Assembly: GCA_003487005.1 (NCBI GenBank)
Contig: DNFG01000183.1
Coordinates: 1 to 18,565 of the forward strand
DNA from: Bryobacterales bacterium
GTDB lineage: Bacteria > Acidobacteriota > Terriglobia > Bryobacterales > Bryobacteraceae
Length of the DNA stretch: 18,565 nucleotides
Direction: 5' to 3'
Shown piece after piece: positions 1 through 7,468 of the stretch. Made by a program: the position numbers and the translations under genes. Numbering within the stretch: the stretch's first letter is position 1; each line of letters begins with the position of its first letter. The notes under the pieces are model-generated. The model was not told where the DNA came from. It made no database searches and worked only from the letters and a program-made list of their open reading frames with translations.

Positions 1-567
1 CCGGATGCTGGTGACCTGGCCGACGCCGGTGGGGATGCCGAGGAAGAGGACGTAGCGGGCGACATCGAAGGCGCGGGCGGCGATGTTGCGCTGGTAGGCG
101 CCGGGTTGCATCGATTCGGGGCGGGGGAGTTGAGCGGAGAGGTGATGGACCATCCGCTCATGGATCTCGCGGTAGGCGGCGAGCAGGGCCGCGCCGGCCT
201 GCTGGTAGCGGGCGGCCGAGGGGGGATCGAGTTCAGGCGGGGTGACGAATCCGGACCTGGAGAAGTCCTGGTAGCGGGAGGAGCGCGCCTGTCCATCCCA
301 GAGTTGTTCGTCCTCGATGTCGATGGCGGCGAGCTCGCTAATGCCTTCGAAGCAGAGGGCGACGTGGCCGAGGTCGGCGATGGAGGCGTGGCCGTACTGG
401 AAGTAGAAGCTGTCGAGGAATTTGGAGGAGTCGTGGGCGCGGACCCAATCGAGGGAGGCGCGGATGGAATCGGGGGAACGGCTGTAGCGGGCGAGGGCGT
501 AAGCGAGTTTCTCGGCGGGCATGGGCCCGACGGCGAGGACGCGGGGGGTGTCGGTTGAATCGGCCAA
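1..567 (-). CDS. ThyX-like FAD-dependent thymidylate synthase family protein (3' end outside window)
   Basis: The reverse strand is open from the left window edge to a TTG at 567-565, about 189 codons, with an internal ATG at 522. The protein starts [20 protein letters not shown] and contains [20 protein letters not shown], then [20 protein letters not shown] followed by [10 protein letters not shown], and later [20 protein letters not shown]. This layout is that of ThyX proteins: H-A-S-I near the flavin/nucleotide site, S-x-R-Y in the signature, and the A-R-x-x-L-P-x-x helix. ThyX methylates dUMP to dTMP using methylene-tetrahydrofolate and FADH2. The classical signature RHRxxSxNExSxRY is only half kept here: S-S-R-Y is present but RHR is not. 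Long two-domain ThyX-like proteins exist in several phyla, and the missing part could hold a second domain. It is divergent from dut, which supports a role in dTMP supply. Family placement is fairly secure, but catalytic activity is not shown. The start is uncertain because neither candidate has a clear Shine-Dalgarno sequence. Confidence 0.8.
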   Translation of the reverse strand, partial: MADSTDTPRVLAVGPMPAEKLAYALARYSRSPDSIRASLDWVRAHDSSKFLDSFYFQYGHASIADLGHVALCFEGISELAAIDIEDEQLWDGQARSSRYQDFSRSGFVTPPELDPPSAARYQQAGAALLAAYREIHERMVHHLSAQLPRPESMQPGAYQRNIAARAFDVARYVLFLGIPTGVGQVTSIR

Positions 568-570
568 GAC

Positions 571-581
571 GCTATCATAGC
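571..581. promoter_or_regulatory. Possible symmetric bidirectional -10 element between thyX-like and dut
   Basis: GCTATCATAGC is a perfect odd palindrome in the 23-bp gap between the two divergent genes. On the + strand it contains TATCAT (573-578) and on the - strand TATGAT (579-574). Each matches 5 of 6 positions of the sigma70 -10 box. Transcription would start at about 585 (+) and about 567 (-), close to the start codons, so both messages would be nearly leaderless. No good -35 boxes are seen. This is inference from sequence only. Confidence 0.35.
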
Positions 582-590
582 GATTTCCCC

Positions 591-1022
591 ATGAAGATCG
601 CGATACAGAGAGTACACGAAGCGGCGGAGTTGCCGGTTTACGCGCACGGACCGGCGGAGGACGCCGGGATGGACCTGAAGGCGGTGGAACCGGTCCGGCT
701 GGAGCCTGGAGTGGCGGCGCTGGTGCCGACCGGGTTGTCGATTGAGCTGCCACCGGGCTACGAGGCGCAGATCCGGCCGAGGAGCGGGCTGGCGCTGAAG
801 CACGCGTTGACGATTCCGAACGCGCCTGCGACGATTGATCCGGGCTACCGGGGGGAGATCCGGGTGATTTTGTTGAATCTCGGGCGGGAGGCGTACCAGG
901 TGCAGGCGGGAGACCGGATCGCGCAAATGGTGATCGCGAAGTATGAAGCGGTGGAGTGGGAGGAGAGCGGGTTGAGTGAAAGCCGGCGGGGGGCGGGGGG
1001 ATTCGGAAGTTCTGGCCGATAG
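591..1022 (+). CDS. dut: dUTP diphosphatase (dUTPase)
   Basis: A 143-residue trimeric-type dUTPase that hydrolyses dUTP to dUMP and pyrophosphate, keeping uracil out of DNA and feeding dTMP synthesis. All five family motifs are present in order: DAGMDL near residue 26, RPRSGLA near 63, IDPGYRGEI near 83, GDRIAQM near 106, and the glycine-rich C-terminal arm [10 protein letters not shown] at the end. The length is normal for the family (about 140-155). The ATG at 591 is chosen because family members begin with a short basic strand like MKIAIQRV. An upstream in-frame extension to 555 would overlap the divergent gene and has no family support. There is no obvious Shine-Dalgarno sequence before 591, which fits a nearly leaderless message. 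The neighbouring ThyX-like gene would use its product dUMP. Confidence 0.95.
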   Translation: MKIAIQRVHEAAELPVYAHGPAEDAGMDLKAVEPVRLEPGVAALVPTGLSIELPPGYEAQIRPRSGLALKHALTIPNAPATIDPGYRGEIRVILLNLGREAYQVQAGDRIAQMVIAKYEAVEWEESGLSESRRGAGGFGSSGR

Positions 1023-1156
1023 AGGGGGCGCGGTTGGCGGGGAAATCGGTTACACTACAGGTGTCGCCTGGAGGATGATATCCGCAACCGGGGCGTAGTG
1101 TGGCCATTGCCGAGTCGCGAGAAGGCCCGCCAGCATCGGAAGCGGGAGCAACGTCT

Positions 1157-2773
1157 ATGACACTACCGGCCATGCTGGCCTTTCTGGCCCCGCCTTCCGA
1201 CATGGAGAGGCTTGCGCGGGCATTCGCCGACAACACCTTTGCGGGGATTCACCGGCTGGACTGGTTTGATTACCTGCTGCTGGTTCCCTACTTCACGTTT
1301 CTGGCGATTCTGGCGGTGTATGGGGCACACCGGTATCTGGTGATCAAGCGGTACATGCAGCACCGGAAGCGGGTCCCGCTGGCGCCGGCGCAACGGTTCG
1401 AGCAGTTGCCGCGAGTCACGATCCAACTGCCGCTGTTCAATGAGCGGAACGTGGTGGACCAGTTGATGGAGTCGGTGCTGAAGGTCCGGTATCCGCGGGA
1501 GTTGCTCGAGATTCAGGTGTTGGACGACTCGACGGACGACACGCATCCGTACACGGAGGCGCTGGTGGCGCGGTTGAAGGCGCAGGGGCACCCGGTGGAG
1601 TACGTGCACCGGACGAACCGGCACGGGTACAAAGCGGGGGCTTTGCAGGAGGGGATGGCGAAGGCCAAGGGCGAGTTCCTGGCGGTGTTTGACGCCGATT
1701 TCATGCCGCCGGAGGATTTTCTCGAGAAGACGGTGCATTTCTTCGCGGACCCGAAGGTGGGAGTGGTGCAGACGCGGTGGACGTATGTGAACCGCGACCA
1801 CAGCCTGCTGACGGAAGTGCAGGGTTTGATGCTGGACGGCCATTTCGCGTTGGAGCACACGGCGCGTTGGGGTGCGGGGCTGTTCTTCAATTTCAATGGG
1901 ACGGCGGGGATTCTGCGGCGGGAGATGATCGAAGACGCGGGCGGGTGGCAGCACGACACGCTGACCGAGGACTCGGATTTGAGCTACCGGGCGCAGTTGC
2001 GCGGGTGGCAGTTTGTGTATTTGCCGTGGGTGGAGTGTCCGTCGGAGTTGCCGGTGGACACATACGGGTTCCAGGTGCAGCAGCAGCGTTGGGCGAAGGG
2101 GTTGACGCAGGTGGCGATGAAGCTGTTGCCGACGATCCTTCGGTCGAAGGAGATCGGGTGGAGGGAGAAGGCGGAAGCGTTTTTCCACCTGACGCCAAAC
2201 TTCAGTTACCCGTTGATGGTGGGGGTTTCGGCGTTGATCCTGCCGGTGATGATGTGCCGGTTTTACATTGGCTGGCAGCAGATGGTGTTCGTGGATTTGC
2301 CGCTCATTGTCTGCTCGTTCTGGTCGATTGTCGCGTTTTACCTGACGGCGGAACGGGAATTGGATCCGCGAACGTGGAAGCGGGCGATCTTTCTGCTGCC
2401 GTTTTTGATGGCGATGGGCGTGGCGTTGACGATCTCCAACACGAAGGCGGTGCTGGAGGCGTTGCGCCGGAAGCAAACGAGCTTCGTCCGGACGCCAAAA
2501 TATGCACCGAAAGCCGCGGCGGGGCAACCGCTCGACGTGGTGTACCGGCGCAAATCGGGCTGGCTTCCCTTTGCCGAGATCGCCATGGGCATGATCTTCC
2601 TCGGCATCGTGGCGTACTGCATTGACGTGATGAACTTCTTCGCGCTGCCGTTTCTGCTGATCTTCGTGAGCGGCTATTTCTGGGCCGGTTTCTCGACGCT
2701 GTGGCAGGAATATCAGGCGAAACTGAAGTTCGAGCGGGCGGCGCGCAAGGTGGAAGTGGAAGCGGTCAGCTAG
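1157..2773 (+). CDS. Membrane family 2 glycosyltransferase, cellulose synthase/CslA-like
   Basis: A processive-type GT2 of 538 residues. It has one N-terminal membrane helix (YLLLVPYFTFLAILAVYGAH), then the cytosolic catalytic domain, then about four or five C-terminal helices. Catalytic motifs are complete: VTIQLPLFNER (from about residue 87), D-D in VLDDSTDD (about 123), D-A-D (about 179), T-E-D (about 270) and Q-Q-R-W (309-312). Such enzymes polymerise nucleotide-sugar units into beta-linked polysaccharide at the inner membrane. The overall shape resembles CslA/mannan-synthase-like and BcsA-like proteins, but there is no PilZ c-di-GMP domain. The polymer made cannot be read from the sequence. 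ATG 1157 has GGGAG 8 nt upstream. A GTG at 1100 would add 19 residues without hydrophobic or conserved character. No cellulose-export partner genes lie nearby. Confidence 0.88.
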   Translation: MTLPAMLAFLAPPSDMERLARAFADNTFAGIHRLDWFDYLLLVPYFTFLAILAVYGAHRYLVIKRYMQHRKRVPLAPAQRFEQLPRVTIQLPLFNERNVVDQLMESVLKVRYPRELLEIQVLDDSTDDTHPYTEALVARLKAQGHPVEYVHRTNRHGYKAGALQEGMAKAKGEFLAVFDADFMPPEDFLEKTVHFFADPKVGVVQTRWTYVNRDHSLLTEVQGLMLDGHFALEHTARWGAGLFFNFNGTAGILRREMIEDAGGWQHDTLTEDSDLSYRAQLRGWQFVYLPWVECPSELPVDTYGFQVQQQRWAKGLTQVAMKLLPTILRSKEIGWREKAEAFFHLTPNFSYPLMVGVSALILPVMMCRFYIGWQQMVFVDLPLIVCSFWSIVAFYLTAERELDPRTWKRAIFLLPFLMAMGVALTISNTKAVLEALRRKQTSFVRTPKYAPKAAAGQPLDVVYRRKSGWLPFAEIAMGMIFLGIVAYCIDVMNFFALPFLLIFVSGYFWAGFSTLWQEYQAKLKFERAARKVEVEAVS

Positions 2774-2795
2774 GTCCTTCAGTCAGAGCACGGAC

Positions 2796-2801
2796 AAGGA
2801 G
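2796..2801 (+). promoter_or_regulatory. Strong Shine-Dalgarno of the 76-residue protein
   Basis: AAGGAG lies 5 nt before ATG 2807 and fixes that start. The gene begins 33 bp after the glycosyltransferase stop, so read-through from it is plausible. Confidence 0.6.
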
Positions 2802-2806
2802 TCTTC

Positions 2807-3037
2807 ATGGCTCGTGGTTGGGAGAGTAAAGAGATCGCGGAGCAGCAGTTGCTCGCCGCGGAGAGGCGCGCCTTGCATGCGCCCATTCGCGACGAGCGGC
2901 AGCGGCGGCGCGACCTGCTGGAAATGCAGCGGACGCGCCTGCTGGGTGAATTGCAGCGCGCCTGCACGCCAAGAATGCGGGGCTTGATCGAAGCAGAACT
3001 GGTGGCCGTCAACCGGCGGATCACCGAACTGAATTGA
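2807..3037 (+). CDS. Small helical protein of unknown function, coupled to GNAT
   Basis: A 76-residue, strongly charged protein rich in R, E, L and Q with almost no glycine or aromatics. It looks like one or two long helices, probably a coiled coil (EQQLLAAERRALHAPIRDER and AELVAVNRRITELN). There is no signal peptide or membrane segment, and no enzyme motif is seen. It has a clear Shine-Dalgarno sequence. Its TGA stop (3035-3037) overlaps the TTG start of the next gene (3034-3036), so the two are very likely co-translated. Function is unknown; an accessory partner of the acetyltransferase is possible but is inference. I do not recognise the family. Confidence 0.75.
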   Translation: MARGWESKEIAEQQLLAAERRALHAPIRDERQRRRDLLEMQRTRLLGELQRACTPRMRGLIEAELVAVNRRITELN

Positions 3038-3525
3038 GTACGGGGTTCCGCCTGCGCCGGGCCGGGGCGGCCGATGGGGCCGCGGTGGCCGGGATCGCGG
3101 AGGCGGTGCGCTATCGCCCCGGAAGCGCTGACGGCGCCCGGGGTTACCTGGTGTATGTGCGTCCGGCGGAGGAGTATGCCACGCTGTTCGGGCGGGCGGA
3201 GACCGCGGCGTGGATCGCGGAGGACGAAAGCGGGCGGGCACTGGGATTTCTGTGGTGCGAACGCCGGGGCGAGGGTGAATGGTATCTCGAGCAGATCGGG
3301 ATTCAGCCCGAGGCGCGGGGCCTGGGAGTGGCGGCGGCGCTGCATGAACGGATGCTGGCGGAGTTGAGCCCGGCGCGCCTGGAGTGCGAGATCATGCACG
3401 AACCGCTGCGTAACGAGCGATCGCGGGGGTTCTTTTTGAGGCAGGGGTGGCGGTGTGTGGGGGAGAAGGCGGACGGGGAGTTTGTGTGGGGGCGGTATGC
3501 GCGGGAGGATTCGCGACAATTCTAG
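3034..3525 (+). CDS. GNAT-family N-acetyltransferase
   Basis: A 163-residue single-domain GNAT. It shows the N-terminal strand FRLRRAGAADGAAVAGI, a central strand ALGFLWCERR, and motif A LEQIGIQPEARGLGVAAALH (about residues 85-104), where R-G-L-G-V-A binds the acetyl-CoA pyrophosphate. The C-terminal part RSRGFFLRQGWRCVGEK is the usual last helix and strand (x-F-Y/F-x-x-x-G-F/W). The family transfers acetyl from acetyl-CoA to an amine; the substrate (small molecule, antibiotic or protein N-terminus) cannot be told. The start is TTG 3034, which overlaps the stop of the upstream small gene by 3 nt. No other in-frame start keeps the first strand, so translational coupling is likely. Confidence 0.88.
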   Translation: MSTGFRLRRAGAADGAAVAGIAEAVRYRPGSADGARGYLVYVRPAEEYATLFGRAETAAWIAEDESGRALGFLWCERRGEGEWYLEQIGIQPEARGLGVAAALHERMLAELSPARLECEIMHEPLRNERSRGFFLRQGWRCVGEKADGEFVWGRYAREDSRQF

Positions 3526-3558
3526 CCCCGCCGGTGCCGTAAACTGGTAGTTCCCTGC

Positions 3559-4176
3559 ATGTCTTCCACACAATCTTCCACCGCCGGATGGCGGATTCAT
3601 CGCCGCCTTTATGACTGGGTTTTGCATTGGGCGGAGACGCAGCACAGCGTGGCGGCGTTGTTCCTGCTTTCGTTCGCGGAATCGAGCTTTTTCCCGGTGC
3701 CTCCGGACGTGCTGCTGATTGCGCTGGTGCTGGGTTCGACGCACCGGTGGCTGACGTTTGCGACGCTCTGTACGCTCGGCAGCGTGCTGGGCGGGGTGGC
3801 GGGTTACGCGATCGGCATGTTTCTGATGGACACGGTCGGCGTGAAGGTGATCGATTTCTACAACGCGCAGGTCTATTACGACAAGGTGGCGGCGTGGTTC
3901 ACGGAGTACGATTTCTGGATTGTGTTCGTAGCGGCGTTCACGCCGATTCCGTACAAGGTGTTTACGATCGCCTCGGGGGCATTTCACATTAATTTGCTGG
4001 GGTTTGTGCTGGCTTCGGCGATCGGGCGGGGAGCGCGGTTCTTCCTGGTGGCGGGGCTATTGCGGCTGGTGGGCGAGCCGATGCGGCGGTTCATTGACAA
4101 GTATTTCGACTGGCTGGCGCTGGCGTTCGCGGTGCTGCTGGTGGGCGGGTTCGCGGTGATCAAGTACGTGCGGTGA
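3559..4176 (+). CDS. DedA/VTT-domain (SNARE-associated Golgi type) membrane protein, YqaA-like
   Basis: A 205-residue integral membrane protein with the VTT-domain pattern. There is an acidic residue in a re-entrant segment (E41 in LSFAESSFFPVPPDVLL), then the glycine-rich stretch LGSVLGGVAGYAIGMF (73-88), then FTPIPYKVFTIASGAF (127-142), then a conserved G-R-x-x-R-F (156-161). A last membrane helix ends in a short basic tail. Known VTT-family roles include lipid scrambling or flipping (for example undecaprenyl phosphate recycling by some DedA proteins) and membrane homeostasis. The exact role here is unknown. The ATG at 3559 gives the family's usual length. It runs convergent to the VapB-like gene, with only 10 bp between the stops and no obvious terminator hairpin. 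Confidence 0.88.
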   Translation: MSSTQSSTAGWRIHRRLYDWVLHWAETQHSVAALFLLSFAESSFFPVPPDVLLIALVLGSTHRWLTFATLCTLGSVLGGVAGYAIGMFLMDTVGVKVIDFYNAQVYYDKVAAWFTEYDFWIVFVAAFTPIPYKVFTIASGAFHINLLGFVLASAIGRGARFFLVAGLLRLVGEPMRRFIDKYFDWLALAFAVLLVGGFAVIKYVR

Positions 4177-4186
4177 GGGCGGGGGG

Positions 4187-4429
4187 TCAGCAGGGCAGAC
4201 CGTCATCGTCGCAGAGTTCGGCGTGCTGGGAGGAGTGGGTGTCGCGCGGCATCCCCTCGGAGAAGCGCTGAGCAAACTCGAGCATCCGCGCGGTGGCGGT
4301 GGTGGTCTGCAGGCGGTCGAGGCCTTCCCGAAGCGCTTGAAGGACGGCTTCGGTGAGCGTCTCGCCGGTCAGGGTGGCAAGTTCAGCGGCCAAGGCGCGT
4401 GCCTTCGGGTTGCTGATGTGCAGGCGCAT
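4187..4429 (-). CDS. VapB-type antitoxin (PSK/Rv0623 family), orphan
   Basis: An 80-residue protein, MRLHISNPKARALAAELATL followed by TGETLTEAVLQALREGLDRL. This is the ribbon-helix-helix N-terminus of PSK-type VapB antitoxins: a strand with L-x-I-x-(D/N)-P, then two helices with T-G-E-T. The tail ends DDDGLPC; this family typically ends just before an overlapping vapC PIN-toxin start. Here no toxin follows. The stop is followed by 10 bp and then the end of the convergent DedA-like gene. Known family role: dimers bind their operator and neutralise a VapC RNase. As an orphan it may be a remnant, a stand-alone regulator, or an antidote to a VapC elsewhere. It lies 26 bp downstream of the UlaG-like gene on the same strand and may be read from that operon. 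Confidence 0.82.
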   Translation of the reverse strand: MRLHISNPKARALAAELATLTGETLTEAVLQALREGLDRLQTTTATARMLEFAQRFSEGMPRDTHSSQHAELCDDDGLPC

Positions 4430-4455
4430 CTTGCCATGATCCCAGTAAGGGCGTG

Positions 4456-5241
4456 CTAGCGCGAGAACACGTTCGGTTCGCCGTGGCGGAGTTCCCAGTA
4501 CCGTGAGTCCGCGCCCTGAATCTGGAGGGAGGCTTCGAACATCTTCGGGTCCACGCCATTGGTGCGGAACATGTCGTAGTGGCAGGGGATGGCAGCTTTG
4601 GGTTTGATGGCTTTCACCAGGCGGGCGGCTTCCCAGTGGGAAAGGTTATTGAAGCCGCCGTTGATGACGGTGATGACGAGGTCGGGCTTGTGGACCGCGG
4701 CCTCTTCGAGGAGTTCGGTGTAGTCGGTGTCGCCGGTGATGTAGATCTTGGGGCCGTTGCCGAACTGGAGCAGGAAGCCCATGTGATTGAGGTCGCTGGT
4801 ATCGGTGGGGAGGGCGAAGGTGCCGCGCAGGCGCAAATCGCGGAATTCGAACTCGCCCTGAGGCCAGGCGGGCTGGATGCGGCCGTCCTCGACGCCTTCG
4901 GCGGCGAAGATGGCGCAACTGGGGTGGGGGCCGAGGAACAGTGCGGTTTCTTTGTTGCGGAGGCCGCGGATGGTCTCGGGGTCGGTGTGGTCCTGGTGGT
5001 TGTGGGTGCAGGTGAAGACGTCGACATCGACGTCTTCGGGGCGGAGCAGGACGGGGACGGCGCGGGCGAGGTCGACGCCGATGGAGGCGCCGAGGACGGC
5101 GCAACTGTCCGTCAAATAGAGGTCGGTGGAGACGACGGTACCTTCGGGGCTCTTGAAGATGAAGCCGTTCTGGCCGAGCCACCAGAGGCCGATCCCGCCC
5201 TGGGGGACGGGAAAGGCCCGGATTTGTTGCATCAGGTTCAT
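4456..5241 (-). CDS. UlaG-like metallo-beta-lactamase-fold hydrolase
   Basis: A 261-residue MBL-fold enzyme. The metal motif T-H-N-H-Q-D-H-T-D has H80, H82, D84 and H85. Further metal ligands are probably D171 in ITGDTDYTE and H221 in IPCHYDMF. An N-terminal G-L-W-W-L-G-Q-N-G-F strand and the overall length match the UlaG/L-ascorbate-6-phosphate lactonase-like group, whose members hydrolyse lactones or phosphodiesters. The substrate here is not known. The protein appears cytosolic, with no signal peptide. The start ATG 5241 is chosen because upstream codons run into the OPT gene and look non-native (proline/cysteine-rich). It begins 4 nt after the OPT transporter stop (5246), so the two form an operon and the enzyme may process an imported compound (inference). 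Confidence 0.88.
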   Translation of the reverse strand: MNLMQQIRAFPVPQGGIGLWWLGQNGFIFKSPEGTVVSTDLYLTDSCAVLGASIGVDLARAVPVLLRPEDVDVDVFTCTHNHQDHTDPETIRGLRNKETALFLGPHPSCAIFAAEGVEDGRIQPAWPQGEFEFRDLRLRGTFALPTDTSDLNHMGFLLQFGNGPKIYITGDTDYTELLEEAAVHKPDLVITVINGGFNNLSHWEAARLVKAIKPKAAIPCHYDMFRTNGVDPKMFEASLQIQGADSRYWELRHGEPNVFSR

Positions 5242-5245
5242 GGCG

Positions 5246-7279
5246 CTACACGATGGCGGCCGGGGGTGCGGGTTCGTTGGGGTCGCCGGCCTTGGACAGG
5301 GGCAGGCGGACCATGTAGAAGACAAGGACGGCGAGCACCGCGATGCCCATGATGAGCGGCGGGTCCCCCTTGAAGAACGAGAACAGTGCGGAGATGGGCT
5401 TCTCGGCGAAGCTGAAGCCCGCCTTGACGAGCCCCATCAGGGCTTCGCCGGCGATGAGGCCGGAGGCGCAGAGGACACTGGCGTTCTCGATGCGGGCGCG
5501 CTGGGCTTCGTTAAATGTGCCGCGGTCGCGAACGGTTTCCATGAGCCACTTGATGAGGCCGCCGACGAAGATGGCGAAGGTGGTTTCGAGAGGCAGGTAC
5601 ATGCCGACGCTGAACAGCATGGGGCTCTTGACCTGGACGAGGATCAGGACGAAGCCGAGCAGGACGCCGACCATGATGAGCGGCCAGGCCATCTCACCGC
5701 CGACGATGCCCTTGGAGAGCGAGGCCATGAGGCCGGCCTGGGGGGCGGAGAGTTTGGGATCGCCGAAGCCGATGCCACCTTCCTTGATGTTGGACTCGTG
5801 CAGCAGGAGCAAGGGGAAATAAAGGACCGCGGAGGCGACGACAATGCCGAGGATGTCGCCGATCTGCATACTGCGCGGAGTGCCGCCGAGGATGTGTCCG
5901 ACTTTGAGGTCCTGGAGCATTTCGCCGGCGACGGCGGAGGAGACGCAAACGACGGCGGCGACGCCGAGCACGGCGGCCACGCCAGTCATGCCCTTGACGC
6001 CGAGGGCGACCATCAGGAGGGCGGCGACGATGAGCGTGGAGAGCGTGAGACCGGAGACGGGGTTGTTCGATGATCCGATGAGGCCGACCAGATTACCCGA
6101 GACGGCGGCGAAGAAGAAGCCGAGGACAAGCATGACGATGGCGGCGGTGACGGCGGCGGTCGTGGACCCGGTAAAGAAGAAATAGAGCGCGATCATGCAG
6201 AGGAAAGTGGCCAGCAGGGCGGGGAAGACGATTTTGGGGCTGAGGTCGCGCTGGGTGCGGTCGGTGGCTTCGGCCTGGGATCCGGCTTTTTTGAGGTCGG
6301 AGACGGCGCGGGCGATGCCGGAGCCGAGGCTTTTGCGCATGCGGAAGAGGGTGTAGGCGGCGCCGACGAGCATGCCGCCGACGGCGATGGGCCGGACGAT
6401 GTGATACCAGACGGCGACGGCGAGGCCGCCCCATTCGCCGCTGCCGGCGGCGGGCGGGAGGGTTTGCGCGAGTTCAGGTCCAAGGAAATAGATGAGCATG
6501 GGGACCATCAGGCCCCAGGCGAGAACGCCGCCGGCGAAGTTGAGGCTGGCCAGAGCGGGTCCGATGATGAAGCCGACGCCGAGGTAAGCGGGGCTGATGG
6601 CGGGCCAGGAGACGACGGTGGTGCCGCCGGTGGGCAGGACGCGCTCGCCGCCGAGTTTGAGGGTGGACTTGCCGAGTTCGCCGATCTTGACGACGAGATC
6701 GCGGCTGGCGGAGAACAGTTTCATCTCGCCCAGCAGGTAGATCAGGCCGCCGACGCCCATGGCCTGGAAGAGGGTCTTGGCGGCGTCGGAACCGCGCTGG
6801 CCCGCTTTGTGGATCTCGGCGGCGGCGCAGCTTTCCGGGTAGGGCAACTCGGGGTCCTCAACCATCACGCGGCGGAGGAGGGTGACGAAGAGGATGCCGA
6901 GGATGCCGCCGACGAGCATCAGCGCGAAGGACTGCCAGTAAGCGCCGGGGGTGTCGAAGGCGGGCCAGGCTCTGGCGATGACGAAGGCCGGGATGGTGAA
7001 AATGGCGCCGGCGGCAACGGATTCGCCGATCGATCCGACGGTGCGGGCGATGTTTTCCTCGAGAATGGAGCCCCGGAACAGGCGCAGGACGGCCATACTG
7101 ATCACCGCGGCGGGGTAGGTGGCGGCGATGGTCATGCCGGCGCGCAAGCCCAGATAGGCGTTGGCGGCGCCGAGGACGACGGTCAAAATCAGGCCCAGAA
7201 GGACCGCGCGGAGCGTGAACTCCGCCATTTTCATGTTCTGCGGCACATACGGCCGGTAAGGTTTGGGTTCGGATGCCAT
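5246..7279 (-). CDS. OPT-family oligopeptide transporter
   Basis: A 677-residue inner-membrane transporter with about 14-16 hydrophobic helices. OPT-family hallmarks: the first helix with ANAYLGLRAGMTIAATYPAA, then LPYPESCAAAEIHKAG, SSNNPVSGLTLSTL and GGTPRSMQIGDILG, corresponding to the usual LPFPEGxA, GSSxNPISGxT and GxTPRxxQ motifs. The length is typical of bacterial members. OPT proteins import oligopeptides or metal-chelate-like compounds using the proton gradient; the substrate here is unknown. ATG 7279 (MASEPKPYRPYVPQ) is preferred, with GAGGAG upstream at 12-nt spacing. A GTG at 7324 would add 15 residues without family similarity. The UlaG-like gene follows at 4 nt. Upstream is a divergent regulatory gap shared with the ferredoxin gene. 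Confidence 0.93.
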   Translation of the reverse strand: MASEPKPYRPYVPQNMKMAEFTLRAVLLGLILTVVLGAANAYLGLRAGMTIAATYPAAVISMAVLRLFRGSILEENIARTVGSIGESVAAGAIFTIPAFVIARAWPAFDTPGAYWQSFALMLVGGILGILFVTLLRRVMVEDPELPYPESCAAAEIHKAGQRGSDAAKTLFQAMGVGGLIYLLGEMKLFSASRDLVVKIGELGKSTLKLGGERVLPTGGTTVVSWPAISPAYLGVGFIIGPALASLNFAGGVLAWGLMVPMLIYFLGPELAQTLPPAAGSGEWGGLAVAVWYHIVRPIAVGGMLVGAAYTLFRMRKSLGSGIARAVSDLKKAGSQAEATDRTQRDLSPKIVFPALLATFLCMIALYFFFTGSTTAAVTAAIVMLVLGFFFAAVSGNLVGLIGSSNNPVSGLTLSTLIVAALLMVALGVKGMTGVAAVLGVAAVVCVSSAVAGEMLQDLKVGHILGGTPRSMQIGDILGIVVASAVLYFPLLLLHESNIKEGGIGFGDPKLSAPQAGLMASLSKGIVGGEMAWPLIMVGVLLGFVLILVQVKSPMLFSVGMYLPLETTFAIFVGGLIKWLMETVRDRGTFNEAQRARIENASVLCASGLIAGEALMGLVKAGFSFAEKPISALFSFFKGDPPLIMGIAVLAVLVFYMVRLPLSKAGDPNEPAPPAAIV

Positions 7280-7468
7280 TGGGTTCGCTGACTCCTCGAA
7301 AATTCCCGGATGCGGGAAGTTCACATCATACTGGGTTGACGGGGGTGGGGGCTAGTGCGTAATTTCACCCAACCGGACCCGAATCTGGGAGCAGGTTGCT
7401 TGCGTTTTCAGTCAGTTCCGGGTTGGCCCTTCGATTGCAATCAATCTGTACCGAGGAGCTAACGCAAT
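7280..7468. promoter_or_regulatory. Divergent promoter region, OPT transporter / ferredoxin
   Basis: A 189-bp gap with no gene. On the + strand TTGACG (7336-7341) is a good -35 match, but only a weak -10 candidate (TAATTT, 7360-7365) follows at 18 bp. On the - strand TATGAT occurs close to the OPT gene without a clear -35. A perfect palindrome GATTGCAATC at 7433-7442 sits just before the ferredoxin Shine-Dalgarno (GAGGAG, 7453-7458). Exact promoters are not determined. Confidence 0.35.

Noticed and set aside
106..558. Open + strand frame of 150 codons at the left end
   Set aside because: It is the antisense of the ThyX-like gene. The + translation is Gly/Val/Glu-rich without any family pattern, while the - strand gives conserved ThyX segments.
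1163..2527. Long - strand open frame opposite the glycosyltransferase
   Set aside because: Arg/His/Pro-rich translation typical of antisense of high-GC genes; the + strand has all the GT2 motifs.
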